In this document: one piece after another, positions 1-6,540 of the stretch
Layout: every line of letters starts with the position of its first letter
Numbering within the stretch: position 1 is the first letter of the stretch
Assembly: GCA_017428285.1 (NCBI GenBank)
Contig: JAFRRE010000056.1
Span: 1 to 10,488 of the forward strand
DNA from: Bacteroidales bacterium
Lineage (GTDB): Bacteria > Bacteroidota > Bacteroidia > Bacteroidales > F082
Reading direction: 5' to 3'
DNA: 10,488 nucleotides
Made by a program: the position numbers and the translations under genes
The notes under the pieces: generated by a model
What the model saw: the letters and a program-made list of their open reading frames with translations, nothing else
Databases searched by the model: none
Told to the model about the DNA's origin: nothing

Positions 1-140
1 AGCGCTGAAGGCATCTAAGCGCGAAGCCCCCCCCGAGATGAGGCCTCCTTTGAGGGCCGTCGTAGACGACGACGTGGATAGGCCGCAGGTGTGAGCGTCG
101 CGAGACGTTGAGCCGAGCGGCACTAATGGCCCGAAAGCTT
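1..140 (+). rRNA. 23S ribosomal RNA, 3' end (partial)
   Basis: This is the 3' terminal domain of large-subunit rRNA, cut by the left edge. Recognisable conserved blocks are AGCGCTGAAGGCATCTAAGC at the start, GATAGGCCGCAGGTGT near 77-92, and GAGCCGAGCGGCACTAAT followed by the terminal GGCCCGAAAGCTT. The 3' end at about 140 is estimated from the usual family ending and is uncertain by a few bases. Just beyond, CACTCTT (141-147) can pair with AAGAGTG (159-165), consistent with a processing stem in the 23S-5S spacer. No tRNA is seen in that spacer. Confidence 0.93.
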
Positions 141-229
141 CACTCTTGTGCCCCAGAGAAGAGTGGGCACCGTGGGTCGCCGGCTGTGTGTCTGTCTTCA
201 CCCCATCCGGAAAGGCCGATGAGAGCCAA

Positions 230-338
<109 letters not shown>

Positions 339-350
339 CCCACAACGGAG

Positions 351-387
351 AGCCCGTCAGCACTGCTGGCGGGCTTGTCTGTTTTTA
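351..387 (+). terminator. rRNA operon terminator
   Basis: AGCCCGTCAG (351-360) pairs with CTGGCGGGCT (366-375) through a 5-nt loop, ten pairs with one G-U, followed by the T-rich run TTGTCTGTTTTT. It lies 13 bp after the 5S and would end the rRNA transcript before serS. Confidence 0.85.
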
Positions 388-427
388 TACCATCGTATAT
401 TTTTTCCATCCTTTGCATATTTTTTCC

Positions 428-435
428 TATCTTTG
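428..435 (+). promoter_or_regulatory. serS promoter, Bacteroidota -7 element
   Basis: TATCTTTG matches TAnnTTTG exactly and sits 30 bp before the chosen serS ATG, in a T-rich stretch after the rRNA terminator. No convincing TTTG -33 box is found at the usual spacing. serS is therefore probably transcribed independently of the rRNA operon. Confidence 0.6.
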
Positions 436-465
436 CCCGTTTTTACGAAGCAAAACGATAAACCT

Positions 466-1743
466 ATGATAGACATCAAGTTTTTAGTCAAAAACCCCGA
501 CGTAGTCAGGGAAAACATCAAGAAGAAATACCAAGACAACAAGTTGCCCCTCGTTGATGAGGCCATCAACTTGTACACCCAATATTGTGACTGCCAGCAG
601 CGTGCCGACGACCTGCGCTCGCAACGCAACTCCATCTCCAAGGAGATTGGCATCCTCTTCAAGAACAAGGAAGTCGAGAAAGCCAACGAGATGAAGAAGC
701 TTGTCGAGGCCAATGCCCAAGAACTGGAACAACTCGGCAAGCAACAGACCTCGCTCATGGAGCAACTGACTAAGGTGATGTACGCCATCCCGAACATCAT
801 TGCTCCTGAAGTGCCGATTGGGAAGGACGACACCTTCAATGTGGAGAAGGAACGTTTTGGCGAACCCGTAGTGCCCGATTTCGAGGTGCCTTACCATGCT
901 GATATTATGGCCAAGTTCAATGGTCTTGACCTTGACTCCGCACACCGTGTGGCTGGTAATGGTTTCTATTACCTCATGGGCGATATCGCTCGCCTGCATT
1001 CCGCCGTTATCACCTATGCCCGCGACTTTATGATTGACAGAGGTTTCACCTATTGCATTCCGCCTTTCATGGTGCGCAGCGAGATTGTCTCTGGTGTGAT
1101 GAGTTTCGCCGAAATGGATGCCATGATGTATAAGATCGAAGGCGAAGACCTCTATCTCATCGGCACTAGCGAGCACTCGATGATTGGCAAGTTCATCGAC
1201 CAAATCGTTCCTGAAGAATCCCTGCCGCTGACACTGACAAGCTATTCACCCTGCTTCCGCAAGGAGAAAGGTGCTCATGGCATCGAGGAACGCGGTGTGT
1301 ATCGTATCCACCAGTTCGAGAAACAAGAAATGGTGGTACTCTGCAAACAAGAAGACGCCGACTATTGGTACGAACAAATGTGGAAGAATACCGTTGACCT
1401 GTTCCGTTCAATGGACATCCCGGTTCGTACATTGGAGTGCTGCTCTGGTGACTTGGCCGACCTGAAAGTGAAGTCCTTGGATGTTGAGGCATGGTCGCCA
1501 CGTCAAAAGAAGTACTTCGAGGTGGGCAGCTGCTCTTACCTTGGTGATGCCCAGGCCCGACGTCTGAAGATCAGGATCAAGGGCAAGAACGGCAACTATT
1601 TTGCTCACACCTTAAATAATACTGTGGTCGCCCCGCCACGCATGTTGATCGCCTTCTTGGAGAACAACCTCCGCACCGATGGCTCTGTGGCCATCCCGAA
1701 GGCTTTGCAGCCCTATATGGGTGGGAAAACTGAAATTAAGTGA
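466..1743 (+). CDS. serS: Seryl-tRNA synthetase with archaeal/eukaryote-like motifs
   Basis: Class II aminoacyl-tRNA synthetase that charges tRNA-Ser with serine in the cytoplasm. The product is 425 aa, the usual length. The ATG at 466 is preferred over an upstream in-frame TTG at 433, because that TTG lies inside the -7 element and the family begins MxxIKxLxxNPxxV. Residues about 28-104 form the tRNA-binding coiled-coil arm. The catalytic core follows: TSEH (234-237, serine-binding loop), motif 2 FRKEKGAHGIEERGVYRIHQFEK (about 264-286), the EVGSCSYLGDAQARRLKIR stretch (352-370), and motif 3 with the ATP-contacting Arg392 (APPRMLIAFLEN). TSE and the GAHGIEERG loop differ from the common bacterial TAE and GSAGRDTRG forms and recall archaeal or eukaryotic SerRS, so lateral origin or a divergent subfamily is possible. 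The function call is firm; the origin is inference. Confidence 0.95.
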   Translation: MIDIKFLVKNPDVVRENIKKKYQDNKLPLVDEAINLYTQYCDCQQRADDLRSQRNSISKEIGILFKNKEVEKANEMKKLVEANAQELEQLGKQQTSLMEQLTKVMYAIPNIIAPEVPIGKDDTFNVEKERFGEPVVPDFEVPYHADIMAKFNGLDLDSAHRVAGNGFYYLMGDIARLHSAVITYARDFMIDRGFTYCIPPFMVRSEIVSGVMSFAEMDAMMYKIEGEDLYLIGTSEHSMIGKFIDQIVPEESLPLTLTSYSPCFRKEKGAHGIEERGVYRIHQFEKQEMVVLCKQEDADYWYEQMWKNTVDLFRSMDIPVRTLECCSGDLADLKVKSLDVEAWSPRQKKYFEVGSCSYLGDAQARRLKIRIKGKNGNYFAHTLNNTVVAPPRMLIAFLENNLRTDGSVAIPKALQPYMGGKTEIK

Positions 1744-1840
1744 CTATGGCTTATGGCCTATGACCATGACCACTTTGACCAAAGGCTGAAGCTTGAGCGT
1801 TCCCGTGGAAGTGGTCATAGTCATGGTCGCTGGTCATAGT
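1743..1840 (+). repeat. Long imperfect inverted repeat between serS and the glycosyltransferase
   Basis: The 33 bases at 1743-1775 are close to the reverse complement of 1809-1840. The best-matching core is ATGACCACTT (1766-1775) against AAGTGGTCAT (1809-1818), with outer CTATGACC (1758-1765) against GGTCATAG (1832-1839). Each arm is itself built from repeated TATGACCATGAC-like units. The intervening 33 bases include AAGCTT. No T-tract follows, so it is not a classical terminator. It may be a REP-like element or an mRNA-stabilising hairpin. No promoter is obvious in this gap. Confidence 0.75.
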
Positions 1841-1854
1841 AAAAAAGTAAAACT

Positions 1855-2799
1855 ATGGATATATCAGTTGTCGTACCGCTGTTGAATGAAGCCGAATCTT
1901 TGCCTGAGCTCGAAGCATGGATCCGTCGCGTGATGGATGAAAACGGTTTCTCTTACGAAATTGTCTTTGTCGATGATGGCTCCACCGATAATTCCTGGGC
2001 CGTCATCCAGCAACTTTCGGAAGCCAATCCTAATGTGAAAGCCCTGCGTTTCAGAAGAAACTATGGTAAGTCGCCCGCCTTGAACGAAGGCTTTAAAGTG
2101 GTTGAGGGCGATGTAGTTGTCACTATGGACGCCGACTTGCAGGACAGCCCTGATGAGATTCCTGGACTTTACAAAATGATCAAGGAAGAGGGCTATGACC
2201 TTGTTTCTGGTTGGAAGAAGGTGCGTTACGACTCCAAGCTGATGAAAAACATCCCTTCGAAGTTCTTCAACTGGACCACGCGTAGGATGTCAGGCATCAA
2301 GTTACACGACTTCAACTGTGGCCTTAAGGCTTATCGCAATGAAGTGGTGAAGAATATCCAAGTGTACGGCGAGATGCACCGTTACATCCCTGTCATTGCC
2401 AAGATGAATGGCTTTGGCCACATCGGGGAGAAGGTTGTGCACCATCAAAAGCGCAAGTTCGGCAAGAGCAAGTTCGGCTTGAGCCGTTTCATTCGCGGCT
2501 ATCTCGACCTGATTACCATCAACTTCATCTCGAAGTTCAGCAACCGTCCGATGCATTTCTTCGGCGTGTTGGGTTCGTTGTCGTTTTTGGCTGGTTTTAT
2601 CATCTCCGTTTATCTGGTTTGCACCAAGTATTTCGGTCATGTTTATGTCTCTATGACCCGCCGACCGTTATTCTACCTCGGCATCTTGGCAATGATTGTT
2701 GGCGTGCAGCTCTTCTCAACGGGTTTCCTCGCCGAAATGATCACCTCAACGCAGCGTGAGAAACGAGTGTATTCCATTTCGGAACGCATCAACGCATAA
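1855..2799 (+). CDS. GT2 family glycosyltransferase, GtrB/dolichol-phosphate-sugar synthase-like
   Basis: Membrane-bound inverting glycosyltransferase (GT2) of 314 aa, probably moving a sugar from a nucleotide donor to a polyprenyl phosphate on the inner face of the cytoplasmic membrane. The GT-A domain starts at once (SVVVPLLNEAESL, 4-16). VDDGS (39-43) binds the nucleotide and DADLQD (92-97) carries the metal-binding DxD. HDFNCGLKAYR (151-161), GEMHRYIP (172-179) and KFGKSKFGL (201-209) are typical of the GtrB/DPM1-like branch. Two hydrophobic segments (about 233-257 and 271-293) anchor the C-terminus. It follows serS by 111 bp on the same strand without an evident promoter, so read-through is plausible. 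The substrate sugar cannot be read from the sequence. A bidirectional terminator follows. Confidence 0.9.
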   Translation: MDISVVVPLLNEAESLPELEAWIRRVMDENGFSYEIVFVDDGSTDNSWAVIQQLSEANPNVKALRFRRNYGKSPALNEGFKVVEGDVVVTMDADLQDSPDEIPGLYKMIKEEGYDLVSGWKKVRYDSKLMKNIPSKFFNWTTRRMSGIKLHDFNCGLKAYRNEVVKNIQVYGEMHRYIPVIAKMNGFGHIGEKVVHHQKRKFGKSKFGLSRFIRGYLDLITINFISKFSNRPMHFFGVLGSLSFLAGFIISVYLVCTKYFGHVYVSMTRRPLFYLGILAMIVGVQLFSTGFLAEMITSTQREKRVYSISERINA

Positions 2800-2825
2800 A
2801 TAGGGATAACAAATTCCCGATTCGA

Positions 2826-2852
2826 TTCGGTCGGATTGCAAATCCGACCGAA
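2826..2852. repeat. Perfect 12-bp hairpin after the glycosyltransferase gene
   Basis: TTCGGTCGGATT (2826-2837) and AATCCGACCGAA (2841-2852) are exact reverse complements around a 3-nt loop GCA. No T-tract follows on the plus strand. It lies between two convergent genes just before a second hairpin, and may strengthen termination or protect the 3' end of the mRNA. Confidence 0.75.
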
Positions 2853-2855
2853 CTA

Positions 2856-2888
2856 TAGAAAAAAAGCCACCGCAAGGTGGCTTTATTT
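2856..2888. terminator. Bidirectional intrinsic terminator
   Basis: AAAGCCACC (2863-2871) pairs with GGTGGCTTT (2876-2884) around a stable GCAA tetraloop. Plus-strand transcripts meet TTTATTT on the 3' side. Minus-strand transcripts from 2941-3372 meet a U-run made by the A-tract at 2857-2865. It separates two convergent genes. Confidence 0.85.
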
Positions 2889-2940
2889 GATTAAGATTCA
2901 TGGGAGATTTGCTTCTAAAAAAGAAAAACTACAATTCTTT

Positions 2941-3372
2941 TCAATACAATTCATCAAATCCTCCATCGATACTTTCGTCAAAGCTGTCGCCGAACTCATC
3001 GTTGAATTCCTCTTCATCGAATTCGTCCTCAAACTCATCGAACGGCGAGTCATCGGCAAAGTCGTTGTTGTCCCAGTCGAAGTCGCGTTCCAGTTTCGAT
3101 TCGTCGAACTCATCTTCTTCATCGTGTCCGCTGATGAACTCGTCGATTTCGTCATCGCTCATCTTGTCGAAGTTGGCATCAAGTAAAGCGGAATCATTGA
3201 TGGCGCGGTTCATCGACTTCAGCTCTCGCATCACGGAAGGTGAAACGTAAAACTCATCGATGTTTTCCTCACAATATTTCAAGTATTTTGGGTCTTTCTC
3301 ATACACTTCGGCAATGGTCATACCTTCGTACTTGCCAAAAGTGAAAACTGAATCAATGTCATAAAATTTCAT
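2941..3372 (-). CDS. Small protein with ExoX C-terminal-like domain and highly acidic tail
   Basis: 143 aa. Residues 10-34 (FTFGKYEGMTIAEVYEKDP, then KYLKYC) match the short module found at the C-terminus of exodeoxyribonuclease X-type nucleases and in related small proteins (FxFGKYKGxxxxEVxxxDPxYLxWC). No exonuclease domain is present. After about residue 70 the protein is dominated by Asp and Glu, with repeated DEFDE/FDE units and aromatic residues at intervals to the C-terminus (FDELY). This looks disordered and strongly negative. AAGGAAC lies just before the ATG, and the gene ends at a bidirectional terminator. Function is unknown; binding to a basic protein or DNA mimicry is speculative. 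Confidence 0.8.
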   Translation of the reverse strand: MKFYDIDSVFTFGKYEGMTIAEVYEKDPKYLKYCEENIDEFYVSPSVMRELKSMNRAINDSALLDANFDKMSDDEIDEFISGHDEEDEFDESKLERDFDWDNNDFADDSPFDEFEDEFDEEEFNDEFGDSFDESIDGGFDELY

Positions 3373-3419
3373 ATGAGTTCCTTTCTTTTTTGTCAGTTAA
3401 TAGTGTCTTTTTCAGTCCG

Positions 3420-3427
3420 CAAATATC
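3420..3427 (-). promoter_or_regulatory. Possible promoter of the acidic-tail gene
   Basis: Read on the minus strand this is GATATTTG, one mismatch from TAnnTTTG, about 48 bp upstream of the ATG at 3372. No -33 box is convincing. The gene could instead be read through from the DUF486 gene that ends at 3458. Confidence 0.35.
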
Positions 3428-3457
3428 ATGCATTTTTCCTTTAATCGCAACAAAAAA

Positions 3458-3829
3458 CTACTTTTTGAAGGCAAAAAACACAGCAAGGATAATAAAGATA
3501 AATGAAAGGATGTGGTTCCAACGGAAGGTCTCTGTCTTGAACACCGTGATGACGATGACGGTGAACACCGTAAGCGAAATGGCTTCTTGGATGACTTTCA
3601 GTTGAATAAGGTTGAATGGGCCTCCGTTTTGCATGGCTCCGATGCGATTGGCTGGAATCATAAACGAATATTCGAACAAGGCGATGCCCCACGACATCAG
3701 GATGACCAGAAACAATGGCCAGTCTTTCGAAGAGGGAACGATTTCGAGCAGCTTCAACTGCCCGTACCATGCAAAAGTCATGAAGACATTTGAAACGATG
3801 AGTAAAAGGATGGTGTAGAGGCCTTTCAT
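3458..3829 (-). CDS. DUF486 / DMT-like small membrane protein
   Basis: 123 aa from the ATG at 3829, chosen over a start 57 bp upstream because the family begins MKGLYTIxLLIxSNxFMTFAWYG and because the promoter -7 box lies inside the longer reading. Four hydrophobic segments are visible (about 3-22, 37-55, 81-98, 104-121). Family hallmarks are FAWYGQLK (19-26), FEYSFMIPANRIG (about 51-63) and LIQLKVIQE (74-82). DUF486 proteins resemble half-size drug/metabolite transporters; the substrate is not known. It is transcribed divergently from the sodium:solute symporter. The stop is TAG at 3460-3458, 85 bp before the next gene on the strand. Confidence 0.9.
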   Translation of the reverse strand: MKGLYTILLLIVSNVFMTFAWYGQLKLLEIVPSSKDWPLFLVILMSWGIALFEYSFMIPANRIGAMQNGGPFNLIQLKVIQEAISLTVFTVIVITVFKTETFRWNHILSFIFIILAVFFAFKK

Positions 3830-3853
3830 TGGATAGTGTTTTGTAACGGGCTG

Positions 3854-3861
3854 CAAAAGTA
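3854..3861 (-). promoter_or_regulatory. DUF486 gene promoter -7 element
   Basis: On the minus strand the bases read TACTTTTG, an exact TAnnTTTG match, 24 bp upstream of the ATG at 3829. It is back to back with the symporter promoter only 32 bp away. Confidence 0.6.
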
Positions 3862-3893
3862 CGGTTATTTCTTTCAAGTCCGACATTTATTCC

Positions 3894-3901
3894 TATTTTT
3901 G
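3894..3901 (+). promoter_or_regulatory. Symporter promoter -7 element
   Basis: TATTTTTG matches TAnnTTTG exactly, with TTTC (3872-3875) 18 bp upstream as a partial -33 box. The expected transcript start is near 3908, about 14 nt before the ATG at 3922, so the leader is very short. Confidence 0.6.
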
Positions 3902-3921
3902 CACAACCAAATTTGAACATC

Positions 3922-5400
3922 ATGAATGCAACCATCATACTTGCTGTTTTTGTTTTTTATACCATCCTTTTGTTTGTGATTTCGCATTTCACGGCACGGA
4001 AGTCCGACAACAATGCTTTTTTTCGGGGCAACAAAAACTCGCCTTGGTTTGTGGTGGCTTACGGCATGATTGGAGCCTCTTTGTCGGGCGTGACTTTTAT
4101 GTCGGTGCCAGGTGGGGTGTACACGGGACAGTTTACCTATATGCCCTTAGTTTTTGGCTATGTGCTTGGTTATGCAGCGATTGCACTTGTGCTGTTACCG
4201 CTGTATTATCGACTTAACTTGACTTCGATTTACTCCTATTTGAATATGCGTTTTGGCCCAAGGTCGGAAAAGACGGGCGCTGCATTTTTCATCTTGTCGC
4301 GATTGTTGGGTTCCGCTTTGCGCATGTATCTTGTCGTTTTTGTACTGTATGAGTTCGTTTTCAAGGACTGGGGCATCCCGTTTTGGGTGCCAGCGGTCAT
4401 TTTTATCGCCATCATTCTTTTGTACACCTTTAAAGGTGGCATCAAGACGGTGGTTTGGACCGATACCTTGCAGACAACTTTCCTATTACTGGCTGCTTTT
4501 TTGACGGCTTGGTTTATCATGAAGAACCTGAACATCTCTCTGGGCGACCTGCTGAAATCAGCTTCCGAGAAAGGCTATACCAAAGTGTTTGAGACCGATT
4601 GGACGCACAACAAGTTTTGGGTGAAACAGGTGCTGAGTGGCATGTTCATCACCATCACCATGACTGGCTTGGATCAGGATATGATGCAGAAGAACCTCAC
4701 CTGCAAGAATTTACGTAATGCCCAGAAAAATGTGATGACATCAAGCCTGTTGTTTGTTATTGTCAACGGATTATTCCTTTGCTTGGGGGCTGCCTTGATT
4801 TATTATGCCCAACAAACGGGATTCCAACTGCCTGTGAACGAGGCCGGAGTGGTGGTCAACGACAAGATCTTCCCCTCGGTGGCCTTCTCCTTGGGTAAGT
4901 TTACGGCTATCGTTTTCGTTATCGGACTCGTGGCTGCAGGCTATTCTAGCGCCGACGGTACGTTGACAGCCCTGACAACCACTTTCTGTTTCGATTTCAT
5001 GCACTTCGACAAGAAACAGCTGACCGAACAGCAAATCACGCAACGCCGTAAATGGATTCATGTGGCCTTCGCCATGCTTTACTTGTTGGTTATCATTGCT
5101 TTCCGACCTTTCCACAACGAATCGTTGATTGATAAGGTGTTCGACATTGCGGGTTATACTTACGGACCTTTGTTGGGCTTGTACACTTTTGGCTTGTTCG
5201 TCAAAAACAGAAGAGTCGTCGACAAAGCCGTGCCTTTCATTGCCATAGCGTCACCCATCATCAGTTACTTTTTGAAGATGTATTCGCCTCAATTGTTTGG
5301 CGGCTATAAGATAGGTTTTGAGATCCTGATAATCAATGGGTTGCTTACGTTTATGGCCTTATTGCTTTTCAGCCGAAAGGAAAAAATGGTCACTGAATGA
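3922..5400 (+). CDS. Sodium:solute symporter (SSS family)
   Basis: Inner-membrane secondary transporter of 492 aa that would couple Na+ influx to uptake of an unknown solute. The ATG at 3922 is preferred over an in-frame TTG at 3913. About 13 hydrophobic helices run the length of the protein, as in the LeuT-fold SSS family. Visible family features are GMIGASLSGVTFMSVPG in the second helix region, RLLGSALRMYLVVFVLYEF in helix 4, YTFKGGIKTVVWTDTLQT in the next loop-helix unit, GLDQDMMQKNLTCKNLRNAQ from residue 249, and VAAGYSSADGTLTALTT in a later helix. The Ser/Thr-rich YSSADGTLTAL segment matches the sodium-site region of the family. No terminator is seen after the stop, and the DUF4831 gene starts 54 bp later, so the two may be partly co-transcribed. 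Confidence 0.92.
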   Translation: MNATIILAVFVFYTILLFVISHFTARKSDNNAFFRGNKNSPWFVVAYGMIGASLSGVTFMSVPGGVYTGQFTYMPLVFGYVLGYAAIALVLLPLYYRLNLTSIYSYLNMRFGPRSEKTGAAFFILSRLLGSALRMYLVVFVLYEFVFKDWGIPFWVPAVIFIAIILLYTFKGGIKTVVWTDTLQTTFLLLAAFLTAWFIMKNLNISLGDLLKSASEKGYTKVFETDWTHNKFWVKQVLSGMFITITMTGLDQDMMQKNLTCKNLRNAQKNVMTSSLLFVIVNGLFLCLGAALIYYAQQTGFQLPVNEAGVVVNDKIFPSVAFSLGKFTAIVFVIGLVAAGYSSADGTLTALTTTFCFDFMHFDKKQLTEQQITQRRKWIHVAFAMLYLLVIIAFRPFHNESLIDKVFDIAGYTYGPLLGLYTFGLFVKNRRVVDKAVPFIAIASPIISYFLKMYSPQLFGGYKIGFEILIINGLLTFMALLLFSRKEKMVTE

Positions 5401-5420
5401 TGAGATTGTCGAAAAATATG

Positions 5421-5428
5421 TATTTTTG
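5421..5428 (+). promoter_or_regulatory. DUF4831 gene promoter -7 element
   Basis: TATTTTTG, an exact TAnnTTTG match, 26 bp before the ATG at 5455 and 20 bp after the symporter stop. The DUF4831 gene can therefore be expressed on its own even if the symporter transcript also reads through. Confidence 0.55.
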
Positions 5429-5454
5429 AAGTTTGAAACTAAAACATTACAGAA

Positions 5455-6540
5455 ATGAATAGAATTGTCACAAAAATCGCTTTGATGCTGATGGTTTTGA
5501 CCATAATGGGAGGCCAACTCCATGCACAGTTCACCACAACCTTTGCCAAGAATGTTGCGCCTGGTCAGCAAAACGGCGTGTATTATTCCTTGCCTCAGAC
5601 TATGCTGAAACTGGATTTCATCATCGAAGAGGTGAAACTCGAGAAAGGTCCGCTCAGCGACTATGCTTCCAATTATTTTGAAATGGAGGACATTGTCGAA
5701 TTTGAAACCAAGGAATACAAGCTTCTTGGTGTGAAAATGTCGACTGTTTCGGGTCCCGACCCCAATGCATTGTTTTTCGTTACCATGCAGGGCACAAGAG
5801 GCAGCAAGACGCAATTCGATGTGCTGTCCAATGGCATCATCCGTAGCGTGGGTATCGGCAATGCTGCCGATGCTGTGGTGGAGATGCCTTTGCCGAGCAA
5901 GGAAGAGCAGTCCAATATTCAGGAAGAGGATGAAGTAGGCGAAGGCTTTATTCCTTTGATACTCGCAGGAAAGAACAATTCCCAGTTGGCCAAAGAGGTG
6001 GCTGATAAGATCGTCGAGATTCGCAAGGCCAAGTTTTACTTGATTTCGGGTGATGTTGAGATGGCTTCCAATCCCGAGACTTTCAACACCATGTATAAAA
6101 AGCTGGATGCCATGGAGAAGGAATACACCAGCCTGCTTTTGGGCAAGAAGGTGGGTAAGAAGTTGGTGAAGACGGTGTATGTGATTCCGAACAAGGAAGT
6201 ACCGACCCAAACTGTCGCCAAGTTCTCTGAGACTGAAGGCTTGACCGTGGGCACAGGAGGCTCAGGGAACATGATTACGGTGCAGACTCTATCGCTTAAC
6301 ACGACGGCGGCCATCAATGCTCCTAGCCAGTCGGCCATCGAGTCGATGTCGTATGAGAACAAGGTCTTTTACCGTGTTCCTGAAACGGCTCAGGTGAAGG
6401 TGATGTGTGGCAATGCCACTTTGTTGGAAGACAGGGTGACAGTCAACCAGTTGGGTGCCATGCTGATGGCTCCGCTGACGAATACGAAGTTGGTGTTTGA
6501 CACCGAAACGGGACAGATTGTGAATATTAGGATGCAGTAA
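5455..6540 (+). CDS. DUF4831 family exported protein
   Basis: 361 aa. Residues 1-24 form a signal peptide: basic MNRIVTK, a hydrophobic core ALMLMVLTIMGG, then LHA with likely cleavage before Gln25. There is no lipobox cysteine, so it is probably a soluble periplasmic or surface protein. The mature part fits DUF4831, found in Bacteroidales, with an N-terminal GVYYSLPQTMLKLDFIIEEV stretch and a conserved FVTMQGTRGSKTQFDVLSNGIIRSVG region. Its function is unknown. The C-terminal quarter is beta-rich, with FYRVPETAQVKV and a final VFDTETGQIVNIRM. The stop codon lies inside the 3' end of kdsA on the other strand (14-bp overlap), and the terminator lies further inside kdsA. Confidence 0.88.
   Translation: MNRIVTKIALMLMVLTIMGGQLHAQFTTTFAKNVAPGQQNGVYYSLPQTMLKLDFIIEEVKLEKGPLSDYASNYFEMEDIVEFETKEYKLLGVKMSTVSGPDPNALFFVTMQGTRGSKTQFDVLSNGIIRSVGIGNAADAVVEMPLPSKEEQSNIQEEDEVGEGFIPLILAGKNNSQLAKEVADKIVEIRKAKFYLISGDVEMASNPETFNTMYKKLDAMEKEYTSLLLGKKVGKKLVKTVYVIPNKEVPTQTVAKFSETEGLTVGTGGSGNMITVQTLSLNTTAAINAPSQSAIESMSYENKVFYRVPETAQVKVMCGNATLLEDRVTVNQLGAMLMAPLTNTKLVFDTETGQIVNIRMQ

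Noticed and set aside
433..465. Upstream TTG start for serS
   Set aside because: The TTG is part of the -7 element TATCTTTG and would lie upstream of the predicted transcript start.
2836..3250. Two plus-strand frames rich in Ser/Asn or Val/Phe opposite the acidic gene
   Set aside because: They are antisense shadows of the repetitive GAA/GAC/TTC codons of the acidic tail; the minus-strand frame has the ExoX-C motif, a ribosome-binding site and a terminator.
5359..6210. Long minus-strand frame of 283 codons opposite the DUF4831 gene
   Set aside because: The plus-strand frame has a promoter, a signal peptide and a family match. The minus frame is His/Leu-rich shadow sequence without motifs and overlaps the symporter 3' end.
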